A stretch of DNA of 64,000 nucleotides. It comes from Cupriavidus necator A5-1. GTDB taxonomy: Bacteria > Pseudomonadota > Gammaproteobacteria > Burkholderiales > Burkholderiaceae. Numbering within the stretch: the first letter of the stretch is position 1; every line of letters starts with the position of its first letter. This document shows positions 34,123-43,079 of the stretch, piece by piece. Location of the stretch: assembly GCF_000744095.1 (NCBI RefSeq), contig NZ_JQLI01000001.1:1-64000 (forward strand). The letters are read 5' to 3'. Under the pieces are notes generated by a model. The model did no database searches. It was not told the DNA's origin and was given only the letters and a program-made list of their open reading frames with translations. Both the position numbers and the translations under genes were made by a program.

Positions 34123-35440
34123 CTAGTAGTCAGATAGCTCTGCGGCAAACCGAACGACGTCGCCGTGGTAGCGAAGGACGCACGGTCCGATCGCGCCGTC
34201 GCGCTGCTTGGCGATGATCACCTCGGCCGCATCGGGATCTGGGGTGTTGGGATCGTAGATGACATCTCGGTACAGGAATAGGATGATGTCCGCGTCCTGC
34301 TCGAGGGTGCCGGATTCACGCAGGTCCGCGAGGATTGGCCCCTTACCCGCGCGCTGCTCGAGGGAGCGTTTCAGCTGCGAGAGGGCGATCACCGGGCAGT
34401 TCAGCTCCTTGGCCAGCTGCTTGAGGCCCGCCGATACCCGGCTTACATGCCGCCCCCGTCGTCGCGGCCGCGGCCGCTTTGGGCGACGATCCGCAGGTAG
34501 TCCAGCACCACGACGATTTCACCATGCTCGCGCTTGAACTGGCGGGCCGCGGTGCGGATATCCTCCAGGGTCCGCGATGGCCGGTCGTCAATCCAAAGGC
34601 GCATCCCCTGGTCGTAGGTGAACCTGTGCATGACGTCGGCCATCATATTGATCTGCTCGTCGGGCAGGTGGTGTCTGCGCAGCATCCGCAGCGGAACGCC
34701 CGACTCACTGGAAACGACCCGCATGCCCAGCGCCGCGGGCCCCATTTCCAAGGGAAAAACCACGACAGCGCGGCCGCCTCCTCGGAGCGGTTCGCGATTC
34801 ACCGCGATGTTCCGGCTAAGATTGAGGGCAAAGGCGGTCTTCCCCATGGATGGCCGGCCACCGATGAGAATGAACTCACCATCCCGCAGCCCGCCGTTCA
34901 GCGCCTCGTCCAGTGCGGGATAGCCGGTGGCGACGGCCGTTGTGGGCGGCTCGTCGGAGAGCACGGCGTCGGCGATCTCCTCGACCACGCCGCTGATGTG
35001 GCGCGGGCCGGCGCCCGCGGCCTGCCGGTCAGCCAGGCTGGTAGCCTCGTCCACAACGCTGCCGAGGATCTCTTCGACGCTGCGACCGCCAAGTGACGCC
35101 ACCTGGCCAAGTAGATTGGCTCGAATCCGGCGCCGCGCGCTTTGGTCCCGCACGATGGCGGCGTCAGCCAGCACAACGGCCTCGTCAGCCCTGGCCCAGA
35201 CTGGGTCAGCAACGAGCTGCGCCAGGTATTCGACGCCGCCAACGTCGTGTCCCTTGGCCTTTGCACTGGCCAGCACCGCGGTCGGTGACCACCTTCCAGG
35301 AGGCAGGATGCCGCATGCGCAATCGCGCGGTGTGCGGGAAGCGAGAAGTCCTCTTCACCGACCAACCGCTAAGCAAACGCCAAGTCCGGACTACTGCGGA
35401 GCACCCGCGACAGAACGACGCGCTCGCTCTCCACGGCGGT
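34123..35440 (-). pseudogene. dnaB: DnaB-family replicative helicase, broken frame
   Basis: The RecA-like core is clear: Walker A GGRPSMGKTAFALNL (about 34840), DQGMRLWIDDRPSRTLEDI, Walker B VVLDYLRIV, and the C-terminal part LNCPVIALSQLKRSLEQR, DADIILFLYRD and VIIAKQRDG. The N-terminal domain has ESERVVLSRVLRSSPDLAFA, then an in-frame TAG near 35374, then RLVGEEDFSLPAHRAIAHAA. Two further single-base losses break the frame, near 35280 (GGHRP/AVLAS) and near 34443 (after DDGGGM). At least three lesions make a working product unlikely unless they are sequence errors. The plasmid-coded loader-like genes nearby would otherwise pair with it. Confidence 0.8.
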
Positions 35441-35634
35441 AAGCGCGTCAGCGGAAGGCGCCGACCGGCCATTGCTCGCAATGCGAGCAGTGGGCTCGAC
35501 AGTCTCACCGTCATCAGCGGGTCGAAGATGGCGTCAGATGCGACCACTATGGTTTCAACTCGGAAAGAAATTCATAAATCTTCCTTAAACATCACTTAAG
35601 TCGCCGTGATCGCCTGCCGATATGACGTGCAGTC

Positions 35635-36333
35635 TCAATAGGGAATGTCCTGAATCTTGTCGAGGTCCTCGATCTCGCCAAGCTGGGTCTGTGGCATAGG
35701 GGCGCGATCCATTTGAGACGCAGGCCGGGCAAACGAGACTGACGAAGATGTGGCGGCAGCCGATGCCGCCGCTGACTTGGCAATCGGATTTCTGGTCGTG
35801 AATCGCGGAGCCGATTGGCCGCTGTGTCTACCGGCACCGCGGCCAGTCAGCTCGTCCTGGGCCAAGTGTTGGCGAGCGTATAGCGTGGTGGTTTGGGTGC
35901 ACGGAGGTGACTCGGAGGCGTTGCGCCTTTGGGCCTCTGCCGCCGGTGAGCCAGGAAGGTGAGCGGCGACCGTTGGCACGCAGCTCAGCGCTTTCCATTG
36001 GGCGCCGCAGAGCGCGGCCGACACGGCAAACACCGCGCCGTCGGGCGCGCCGGCAAGCGCCCCCCGGATCTGACTGAGATCCTCGGGGGTGATGGTGACC
36101 GCGAGCGTGCCGAAGCGGATCGCCGGCTGGGAGTCCGAGACTTCAGTTGGGATGCCGATCACGGTGAGCATTCCACACGGAGCAGGCGAAAACGCGCCGG
36201 TCATCTCCTTGCCCGCCCCATGGCTAGGCACAGGGCTCGGCGTCGTCATTGTCGTTTCCGGATTTGGCATCCACCCGGTAGCGGCCGACTTTGTGCCGGC
36301 GAACTGAGAGGGAAATCGAAAGGAAGTCGTCAT
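35635..36333 (-). CDS. Hypothetical protein with SSB-like acidic tail
   Basis: A 232-residue protein I cannot assign to a family. ATG at 36333 gives an N-terminus TTSFRFPSQF, a variant of the F-x-F motif found in the 2-7.6 kb proteins. Residues about 50-110 (GMLTVIGIPTEVSDSQPAIR, FGTLAVTITPEDLSQI) could be a small beta domain. A long disordered Ser/Arg/Gln-rich linker ends in the acidic tip EIEDLDKIQDIPY, which resembles the D-D-D-I-P-F tail by which SSB recruits replication enzymes. Upstream of dnaB on the same strand, so a replication accessory role is likely but unproven. Confidence 0.65.
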   Translation of the reverse strand: MTTSFRFPSQFAGTKSAATGWMPNPETTMTTPSPVPSHGAGKEMTGAFSPAPCGMLTVIGIPTEVSDSQPAIRFGTLAVTITPEDLSQIRGALAGAPDGAVFAVSAALCGAQWKALSCVPTVAAHLPGSPAAEAQRRNASESPPCTQTTTLYARQHLAQDELTGRGAGRHSGQSAPRFTTRNPIAKSAAASAAATSSSVSFARPASQMDRAPMPQTQLGEIEDLDKIQDIPY

Positions 36334-36376
36334 CAGGTCTCTCGTGTCCGAAAGGTTGCACTCGGGTTTTGCTAGT

Positions 36377-36414
36377 GATATATTGCGCACTAATGGTGTG
36401 CTACCAAATATATC
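36377..36414. promoter_or_regulatory. Nested palindrome, putative operator of divergent operons
   Basis: GATATATT (36377-36384) and AATATATC (36407-36414) are a perfect inverted repeat with a 22-base spacer. Inside lies GCGCAC-TAATG-GTGTGC (36385-36401), a second near-perfect dyad. The site sits between the SSB-tail gene (minus) and the replication/transfer operon (plus), AT-rich as expected of overlapping -10 elements, and is the best candidate operator in the window. Confidence 0.6.
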
Positions 36415-36490
36415 AGCATGCCACTGACCCGCGCAACTCTGCTTCCTACCCGGGAGCATCTGACGTAAGGGTCTTCTTGGGGAGGTTGAG

Positions 36491-37353
36491 ATGAGTGGTC
36501 GAACTGGTCAGGGAAGGACTGCGATGATGGGGCGCGGGTTCCCATCGAGCCGCATTGGCTTGCGAGCCTCCCGGCATTCGCTCACGATGATCCGCGCGTC
36601 GTGCGCGGCTCGATCAATCTCCTCACCGCAGCCTGGAGCGTTAGTCCCGCCGGGACTCTCCCGCTCGACCCCATTGCGCTTGCGCAGTACTCCCGCCTCA
36701 CCGTAGACGAGGTGCAGCGGTACCAAGCTGTCCTTACGGGTGGGTGGATCGTGAAAGGTGACCGCATGACGTTCCCACCGATGGCAGCTCTGGCCGAGCG
36801 CCTCGCGAGCGCTTACCACAATGCGATCCGCCAACTAGAGGACTCGCTCACGGTGGCGATGCAAGCACCCGACCTCTTTGGCGACTCGCTCATCGTCGAA
36901 GATCTTCCTTCCCCAGCCCCGCTGATCGCAAGGCAGGCCGACGAGGGCCAGGCAACCTCACTTTCTTCGCGTGCGTCGTCCTTTCGCCGCGCGCCAGCCA
37001 AGCGCTCGCTGCCTGAAGGCGCCGGCCTGACTGGCGAACTGTGTGCTTATCTGACCAGCAATGGCTTTGCTCCCGAGCAGTTCGACGACATTTGGTCCCG
37101 CTTCGAGGACTTTGTCCGCGGACGCGGAATGCAGGCGGCCGACTGGTCGGCGCAGTTCCGCACCTCGGTGCGAAACGGCATCTCGTATTCCCAACTGGTG
37201 CCACACCAGGCGGCCGCGGCGAGCGCTCATCCGAGGCAAGCAGTGAGGTTTGCCCTCGGGCGTCGCACGGGAGAAGCGGCAGAGCACACCAGCATCGAGA
37301 GCCTGCGCCGTGTCCGCGAGGCCATTACCCGAATTTCTCCGGCCACAGTATGA
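36491..37353 (+). CDS. DUF1376-like replication protein (N-terminal frame uncertain)
   Basis: The segment DPRVVRGSINLLTAAWSVSP, AGTLPLDPIALAQYSRLTVD and VQRYQAVLTGGWIVKGDRM follows the pattern of DUF1376/YdaU-type phage and plasmid replication proteins; a C-terminal helical domain (FAPEQFDDIWSRFEDFVRGR) is also typical. The conserved frame extends upstream of GTG 36601 (DEWSNWSGKDCDDGARVPIE) but hits TGA at 36487 without a start. ATG 36491, behind a strong GGGGAGG site, is in another frame, so one base appears to be missing in the first codons. Also has RFALGRRTG near the end. Overlaps the next gene by four bases (ATGA). Confidence 0.65.
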
Positions 37354-37892
37354 ACGCGACTCAAGTCGATGCCCGCCAGTTCTGGGCTGCGGTCAATGGT
37401 ATGTACAAGCACCATCCGACCGACAGCGAGACCCTGATCTGGGAACTGGAAGTCTTCAGCAAGTTTGATAACGACTCCATCGTCGATGCGCTGCGCGCGC
37501 ACGTGCGATCGTCCGAGTTTGCTCCCCGGCCAAACAGTGTCTGGCGGGCCGCGGGCAGTGCTAGCGCTGTGTCCCCGCGGCTGGCGCTAGGTCACGTTGT
37601 CCAAGCTGTGAAGAGGCATGGTCCATACCGCAGCCCCAACCTGGACAACCCGCAAGTCGCCATGGCGATCCTCGGCGGCTGGGCGACCGTTTGCAAGGAA
37701 ATCCCTGACCCAAGCAACGGGTTTGAGTTTGAACGATATACGAAGCGATTCGAGGCCGCGTACGAAGCCGCGCGCGCCGATGTTGACGTCCGCAAGCTCA
37801 CGCCTCCGCCTGTCTTGGGTCTCACGGACGCCGCGCGGGTAGGGCCCAAGCCAACCCATGCGGTTTCCTTGCCGGGGAACCAGGTGCAATGA
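37350..37892 (+). CDS. DUF6475-like protein, helicase-loader candidate
   Basis: A 180-residue protein with the two-part layout of DUF6475 proteins: an N-terminal helical domain (DARQFWAAVNGMYKHHPTDS, then WELEVFSKFDNDSIVDALRA, FAPRPNSVW) and a C-terminal part (HVVQAVKRHGPYRSPNLDN, AILGGWATVCKEIP, FERYTKRFEAAYEAA). Relatives lie next to DUF1376-like genes in phages, where the pair plays the O/P-type initiator-loader role. That function is inferred from context. Both its ends overlap neighbours by four bases. Confidence 0.65.
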   Translation: MNATQVDARQFWAAVNGMYKHHPTDSETLIWELEVFSKFDNDSIVDALRAHVRSSEFAPRPNSVWRAAGSASAVSPRLALGHVVQAVKRHGPYRSPNLDNPQVAMAILGGWATVCKEIPDPSNGFEFERYTKRFEAAYEAARADVDVRKLTPPPVLGLTDAARVGPKPTHAVSLPGNQVQ

Positions 37893-38185
37893 ACACCGAA
37901 GTCACACTTTCGCGAGCGGAGGCCCAACAATGGATCGCGCCAATTCTGGCTCGCTCTATCCGGGTCACGCTGATCGTGATCGCCGTGCTGCTCGTGGCGC
38001 ACGTCGCGCTGCTTCTGACCATTGGCGCTCAATGTTCCCGCTTGGTCGGCCTTTCCGGTACCGGTTGGGTAGTGCCCATGGACATACTGAGCTGCAACAA
38101 CCCCGGCGCAAAGCCGGTGTACACCGGGCCAGTTCGGGAAGCGAATCGCGCCTGGGTAGAAAAGAACGCCGATAGGCTGAAGTGA
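37889..38185 (+). CDS. Small inner-membrane protein, first of the tra block
   Basis: 98 residues, ATG 37889 overlapping the previous stop. One membrane segment (SIRVTLIVIAVLLVAHVALLLTI) with a short periplasmic tail holding two Cys (GAQCSRL, ILSCNNPG). It stands immediately before the TraM/DotI homologue, the position of traL in R64, but I see no sequence support for a TraL call. Confidence 0.7.
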   Translation: MNTEVTLSRAEAQQWIAPILARSIRVTLIVIAVLLVAHVALLLTIGAQCSRLVGLSGTGWVVPMDILSCNNPGAKPVYTGPVREANRAWVEKNADRLK

Positions 38186-38199
38186 AAGAGTAGTTGACG

Positions 38200-38892
38200 A
38201 TGCAACCCTCCAGTTTCGCGCCCCGTAAAAATCCCGCGCTCGCCGCCGCAGAGTCGGCCCTCGCGGTCGTCATCGGGCGACCGGGCGAGAACGGTACCAG
38301 CGACGCCGCGTACATCGGCAAGCTTCTGACGGCTCTAATCATCACGGTGGCGATCGCCTTGACGTTGCTGTTGATCGATGGCGCATTGCTTATCCGGCTG
38401 ATGAAAGGCCGCACCGACGTCGTGGCAATTAGTGATACCGGGGCAGTGATCAAGACGGTGCCGTTGGATCAAGCATTTGTCACAGAAACTCGCATGCTCT
38501 CGACCGTCGACGAGTGTGTGCGGCGTTCCTTTTCGCATGACTTCGTGAACTACAGGCGAACCTTCAATGACGCCATGCCGTGCTACACGGAGCCGGGTGG
38601 AAAGGCCTACGCCGCGGCAATCGATCCGTTCTTCAAGGATCTGCGTGAGCGACGCTTGGTCATGGCGTCCGTGACCGAGCCCGCCACGGTTGCGCGTGGG
38701 CCGTACCTCGCCGGCGGACGGGTTACGTGGGATGTGCAGGCGCCGGTCACCCTTTATTACAACGGTCAATCAGGATCGTTCGCGCCATTGCAGCGGCTGG
38801 CCACAGTGCGGGTGGTGCGCGTACCGCTAGAAGAAAACACCCGAGGAGTCGCAATCGACTCGATGCAGCTAGCGCCATATCAGAAGCGATAG
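38200..38892 (+). CDS. traM: TraM/DotI-IcmL-like type IVB secretion protein
   Basis: 230 residues: short cytoplasmic start, one membrane helix (LLTALIITVAIALTLLLIDG), then a periplasmic VirB8/NTF2-like domain (RTDVVAISDTGAVIKTVPLD, then VDECVRRSFSHDFVNYRR, VTWDVQAPVTLYYNGQSG). DotI forms the inner-membrane core ring of type IVB systems. I take ATG 38200 (AAAGAG nearby) over the TTG two codons earlier. Confidence 0.85.
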   Translation: MQPSSFAPRKNPALAAAESALAVVIGRPGENGTSDAAYIGKLLTALIITVAIALTLLLIDGALLIRLMKGRTDVVAISDTGAVIKTVPLDQAFVTETRMLSTVDECVRRSFSHDFVNYRRTFNDAMPCYTEPGGKAYAAAIDPFFKDLRERRLVMASVTEPATVARGPYLAGGRVTWDVQAPVTLYYNGQSGSFAPLQRLATVRVVRVPLEENTRGVAIDSMQLAPYQKR

Positions 38893-38980
38893 CGCCTTAA
38901 GAGGCCGGGGAGACAAGGGTGCAGGGCCATATTGGGTACGGCGCTGCGAAGAAGAACAATAAGCCAATTGGAGAAGTACG

Positions 38981-39568
38981 GTGCGGTTGCTGGAAAAGGG
39001 CATCGGGCGGGACGTCGACTATTTCGTCGGCGACATTGAAAGACTAAGGGACGAGGTTGGGGCAACAGAGGCAATCGGACGCTTGCAGAGTTCGTTTGCC
39101 GACGAGGCGCACTCGACGTGGCTGCGCTCGGTCGGCGGACTGCAGATCAGGGTTGCAAGGACGCAGCGCGACTTGGAACGGGTGCAAGTCTCAGCGCCGT
39201 CCGATCTTGCTGTCGGTCTGGTACACGGCATGCTGCTGTTTCACACAGGTGAGGGCAAGCCTATGATCAAGCGCATGCCAGCCATCACCCGCGAGTACGT
39301 GCAGCTCGAACTGGGACCGGACCTCACCGGCCCCCTCCTGGAGGTTGGCCGGCATGCTGCAACGCAAGGCGCGACGCTCTTCGATCAACTCGATCAGGAA
39401 CATGGGGAATATCTCGAAAAGATCGCAATCGGCGTCCAGGCGGGCCCACGCTCGTGGTTGCTGGACGCGATGGAAACCGCCCCGACGCAGTTCGCCTTGG
39501 GCGTCGTCACTGCGTGGGTACTGATGCGTATGCGAATTCAGGACAGCGGCGGTGCTCTCTTCGAGTGA
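38981..39568 (+). CDS. Hypothetical protein between traM and traN, 195 aa
   Basis: Unrecognised. GTG 38981 has GGAGAAG upstream. The protein is helical and soluble, with charged patches (DIERLRDEVGATEAIGRLQS, RVARTQRDLERVQVS) and two moderately hydrophobic stretches (SDLAVGLVHGMLLF and FALGVVTAWVLM). R64 has no gene here, so it is a lineage-specific insertion in the transfer operon. Confidence 0.7.
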   Translation: MRLLEKGIGRDVDYFVGDIERLRDEVGATEAIGRLQSSFADEAHSTWLRSVGGLQIRVARTQRDLERVQVSAPSDLAVGLVHGMLLFHTGEGKPMIKRMPAITREYVQLELGPDLTGPLLEVGRHAATQGATLFDQLDQEHGEYLEKIAIGVQAGPRSWLLDAMETAPTQFALGVVTAWVLMRMRIQDSGGALFE

Positions 39569-39586
39569 CATACGCGGGATGACAAG

Positions 39587-40696
39587 ATGACCAGTAAGCA
39601 AGGCACGGGTATCACCCCCATGAAGTATCCGCGTGTCTACGCGGCCGTAGCCGCAGTTCTGGCGCTGGCGGCTGGCAATGCCGCAGCGCTGCAGGCGCAA
39701 GGCCCAGCGGCGCCACCCGCGGCAACGAACACTCAACCGGCAACGCAGCCCAACCAGGCAACCCCGCCAGCCGCTGGCGTCCAAACTATGGACGCGCAAC
39801 AAAAGGCTGGCGGCAGCGGCGGCCAAACTTCCAATGTTGTGAGCGCGCAGCCCCTTCCGTCTCCGAAGCTTGACCTGAAGAAGGAAGCGCTGGATCAAAC
39901 TGCGCCGATGGATGCTGCCACGACTCGAGCACTCATCGAGGAGCTTTACAAGCGCTCCGGCGCCGCGTCCGCGCCGGCAAAGAACACGGCGAAGCCGATC
40001 GCCTCGCGCTTTGTGGTCGACCTTTCTCCAGGCGCGACGCCCCCGGTTGTGCGGATCTTCCGCGGCCAGGGTGCAACGGTCAGCTTTCTCGACTCGTCGG
40101 GAAATCCCTGGCCCATCGAGAAGGCGCGCAATTTCTATGAGCAGGCCATGACGGTTACCCAGCTGGGCCCGCACGTGGTGACGGTCGAGAGCAACTCGGA
40201 CCACGCTTCTGGATCCGTGACTGTCCTGCTCAAGGGGCTGGCGACGCCGCTCACGTTCACCGTGGTTCCCAGCCAGAGCGAGATTGACTACCGCGCCGAC
40301 TTTATCATCCCCGGTCGCTCGCCTGACGCCCCGGCACGGCTCGCGGGCGGCCTTGGGCGCGTGGGAATTGCGGAGCGTGGCCTGGAGAATTACCTCTACG
40401 GCCAGACCCCGGATGGGGCCCGGCGTCTCGAAGTCCAGGATCTGCCTCTTGGGTTGGCGTGGCAGGACCCCAGTGGGCGGCTGATCCTACGCACTCAAGC
40501 CATGGTGGCCTCTCCCGGCCCCTACCAGGTTCTGCCGTCATCTGACGGCACGACGGTCTATGAGCTGCCCGCTGTGCCAGTACTTCGCGTCTCGGTGGAC
40601 GGCCAGATCCGTGCTGTCCATATCAAGGGGCTGACTCCCGGTGTCGGTGGTGGCGATAAGGCAGGTGTCATGAAAATGAGTGCAAAAGAGCAATGA
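39587..40696 (+). CDS. traN: TraN/DotH-IcmK-like outer-membrane core protein
   Basis: 369 residues with signal peptide (YPRVYAAVAAVLALAAGNAAA), a Gln/Pro/Ala-rich linker, then the DotH-type domain: VVDLSPGATPPVVRIFRGQG, ATVSFLDSSGNPWPI, VTVLLKGLATPLTFTVVPSQ. DotH forms the outer-membrane ring held by DotC/DotD; those partners are encoded at 16.1-18.2 kb. The end overlaps traO by four bases. Confidence 0.88.
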   Translation: MTSKQGTGITPMKYPRVYAAVAAVLALAAGNAAALQAQGPAAPPAATNTQPATQPNQATPPAAGVQTMDAQQKAGGSGGQTSNVVSAQPLPSPKLDLKKEALDQTAPMDAATTRALIEELYKRSGAASAPAKNTAKPIASRFVVDLSPGATPPVVRIFRGQGATVSFLDSSGNPWPIEKARNFYEQAMTVTQLGPHVVTVESNSDHASGSVTVLLKGLATPLTFTVVPSQSEIDYRADFIIPGRSPDAPARLAGGLGRVGIAERGLENYLYGQTPDGARRLEVQDLPLGLAWQDPSGRLILRTQAMVASPGPYQVLPSSDGTTVYELPAVPVLRVSVDGQIRAVHIKGLTPGVGGGDKAGVMKMSAKEQ

Positions 40697-41931
40697 CCGA
40701 TACTAAAGAGAAGACGCGGCGCCCGCTGGATGCTGGCGCCAAACGAAATCTGCTGATCATCGGCGGCACGATCCTCGGCGGCGTTATCCTGGTGACGGCC
40801 GTAGCCATGGTGGCCAACAAGTCGCAGCAAAAGCCAGAGTCAACCGCCGACCTGCGCCAGATTGCAGCACCCGCCAGTTCCCAGCGCAACAGGGATGTCG
40901 AGGACCTGAGCCCCGCGATGAAGGAGCGGATCGCGTACGTTCAGCACAACGAGGCGCAGGCCGCTCGTCGGGAAGGCCGAATGTATCTTGGCGATACCGC
41001 CGACCTGGGGCCCAAAGAGCTGGTCGGAGGCCGGAATCCCGATCCGGGCCAAGGCCAAGGACAAGGTCCTGGCTCGTCGTCCTATCAGCAGTATGGTGCG
41101 CGTGCCGCTCAGGTGACCGGACAAGCTAGCCCCGGGGTTTCCGGCGACACCCGTCAAGCGGAGCTGGAGCATATCCACAAGGGCTTGGAGCGCCAGCTCG
41201 CCGCAATCGTCAGTTCGATGGCGCCAGCCAAGGGCGTGGCGGTAGCCATCACGACGGTTGAGAAGACGACTACAGCAGCGGCCGTTGCTGAAGCCGGGAG
41301 CGCCGCCGGGGCAACACCCACAGCGAAGGGCACACAGATCGTTGCAGGCCTGGAGATTTTCCCAGGCCAACTGGCTTCGCCTGTCGACACAGACAGAACC
41401 AAATATATTTCGGCGTATATTGTTGGTGGTAAACTTGATGGTGCGTTCTTAACCGGGGAGGCTGTGCTATCTGCGCAGGGCGAGGACGTCAGCGCGCACA
41501 TGACATCGATGAACTGGAAGGGTAAGTCCTACAAGGTCGATGCTGTACTGCTTAACGAGCAAACCGCCTCGGATGCACTGAATGCCGACATCGATCACCG
41601 GCCATTTTCGCGGTTTGTGATGCCCGTGCTGGTCGCTGGCCTTGCGGGCGCGTCCACGTATTTCACGGCGCGCGGTACGACGCCGACAACCTATATTCCG
41701 AGCACCGTGGTGGTGGGCGGGACGACGGTCAATGGCAATGCTGTGGTCCAGCAGCCAGCGCCATCCGCCAGCCAGGCGATGGACCAGGGTATCGGCAAGG
41801 GGATCGAGAAGAGCATGCAGCTTGCAGAGCGGGAGACTCAGCGATATGCGAATCGCCCGAATCGGGGAACGCTTGACACGCGGACGGCGATCGGTGTGCT
41901 TTTCCGGCAACCCGTGATGGCAGCCGACTGA
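40693..41931 (+). CDS. traO: TraO/DotG-IcmE-like channel protein (VirB10-like)
   Basis: 412 residues. A cytoplasmic tail and one membrane helix (NLLIIGGTILGGVILVTAVAM) are followed by a Gly/Gln-rich periplasmic linker and a C-terminal VirB10-like domain (GLEIFPGQLASPVDTDRTK, YISAYIVGGKLDGAFLTGEA, MNWKGKSYKVDAVLLNE, FSRFVMPVLVAGLAG). DotG spans both membranes and lines the conduit. DotG often has long pentapeptide repeats; these are absent, as in R64 TraO. Confidence 0.88.
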   Translation: MTDTKEKTRRPLDAGAKRNLLIIGGTILGGVILVTAVAMVANKSQQKPESTADLRQIAAPASSQRNRDVEDLSPAMKERIAYVQHNEAQAARREGRMYLGDTADLGPKELVGGRNPDPGQGQGQGPGSSSYQQYGARAAQVTGQASPGVSGDTRQAELEHIHKGLERQLAAIVSSMAPAKGVAVAITTVEKTTTAAAVAEAGSAAGATPTAKGTQIVAGLEIFPGQLASPVDTDRTKYISAYIVGGKLDGAFLTGEAVLSAQGEDVSAHMTSMNWKGKSYKVDAVLLNEQTASDALNADIDHRPFSRFVMPVLVAGLAGASTYFTARGTTPTTYIPSTVVVGGTTVNGNAVVQQPAPSASQAMDQGIGKGIEKSMQLAERETQRYANRPNRGTLDTRTAIGVLFRQPVMAAD

Positions 41932-41989
41932 CAGGATCACGGCCAGTAGGCCTCGCTGATTCACCAGCAATTGATAGTGGAGAGATTGA

Positions 41990-43063
41990 ATGTCTTCTGG
42001 CATGACGATTGAATCAACTGGGTGGGATGACCCGCTGCCTTCTCACGACCCGGCGACACACCGGGAACCGGCCGCTGCAGCTGCTGCTGCTTCACAGGCT
42101 ACTGCAGCCACGCCATCCCACGACCCCTGGGCCTCGGACCCGAATTGGGAAAGCGAGGCGGTTGCGGCCAACGCGCAGTCGCCCGCTGACAATGCCGGAG
42201 GTGCCGCAGCTGCGGCTCCCGCGAGCCCGGGAGGTTCGGAGGCCGAGAAGGCAAAGAAGAAGCGCACCGCAAATGTATTGATCGCCGGCGTGGCGGTCGC
42301 CCTGGTGGGCGTCGTTGGCTCTGGGCTGGCGATAAAGATGAGCCGTTCGAACCAGGCTGCAGAGGAGTACGTGCCGGAGCCGGTGGTGAAGGCTCAACCT
42401 GCAAGTCAGTCGCCGCGGCAACCGGCGCCGGCCGCTCCTATCATTGCCCAGCAAGCGGCGCCGCAGCCCGACATCCAGCCGGCTGCAGACACGATGGTCG
42501 TAGCGAAGTCCGACTTGAGCCCGGCTCCTGCTAGCGCCATCGCGCCGGGCCCGGCGCCGGCGGCAGCGCAACCGGCGGTCGTAGCTTCACCGTCGACGGA
42601 TGCCTCGGGCTTGAGCGACCTAAAAGCCAGGGATTCTGCACTCGAGGCGGCGAACGCTGAGCTCAAGGGCAAGATTACAGCCCTCACCGAGCGGGTAGCT
42701 GCTCTGGAGTCGAGGGGCCAGGCCGCGCCGACTTCGACAGATCAAAGCACGCGCAAACAAACTGCGGCGCATGCGTATAAAGCGAAACAACAGACCAAGC
42801 TTGCGTACGAAGCCGATGTCGTACGCGGCAAGCCGGGAGGCACCGGCGCGGCGAAGGCAGAGGCGGAGCACCCGTCGAGCTGGAGCGGCTATCGGACGGT
42901 GGCGACTTACCCGGCTACGGGCAAGGCCGAGAAGGCGTGGGTTACCAATGGCAAGGGTCTGGTCGTGGTGACCGTTGGCTCGGAGATCGATGGCGTGAAG
43001 GTTTCGCGCTTGGCCGGCACGACCGTCTACCTGGCGGACGGCGGCAAGATCAGCGTGAAGTGA
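41990..43063 (+). CDS. traP: TraP/DotF-IcmG-like inner-membrane protein
   Basis: 357 residues: acidic, Ala/Pro-rich cytoplasmic domain, one membrane helix (NVLIAGVAVALVGVVGSGLA), a coiled-coil stretch (LKARDSALEAANAELKGKI, TALTERVAALESR) and a C-terminal beta domain (WSGYRTVATYPATGKAEKAW, GLVVVTVGSEIDGVKVSRL). The order after DotG and the topology fit DotF/IcmG and R64 TraP. Sequence in the linker is low complexity, so family assignment rests on topology and order. Confidence 0.75.
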   Translation: MSSGMTIESTGWDDPLPSHDPATHREPAAAAAAASQATAATPSHDPWASDPNWESEAVAANAQSPADNAGGAAAAAPASPGGSEAEKAKKKRTANVLIAGVAVALVGVVGSGLAIKMSRSNQAAEEYVPEPVVKAQPASQSPRQPAPAAPIIAQQAAPQPDIQPAADTMVVAKSDLSPAPASAIAPGPAPAAAQPAVVASPSTDASGLSDLKARDSALEAANAELKGKITALTERVAALESRGQAAPTSTDQSTRKQTAAHAYKAKQQTKLAYEADVVRGKPGGTGAAKAEAEHPSSWSGYRTVATYPATGKAEKAWVTNGKGLVVVTVGSEIDGVKVSRLAGTTVYLADGGKISVK

Positions 43064-43079
43064 GCCGAGGGACAAGACG

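Noticed and set aside
39191..40204. Minus-strand open frame of 337 codons
   Set aside because: It is antisense to traN and the 195-aa gene and shows no protein-like motifs.
41402..41420. Another copy of the TATATTTCGGCG motif
   Set aside because: It lies inside traO and encodes KYISAYI, conserved in the VirB10-like domain; not counted as a regulatory site.
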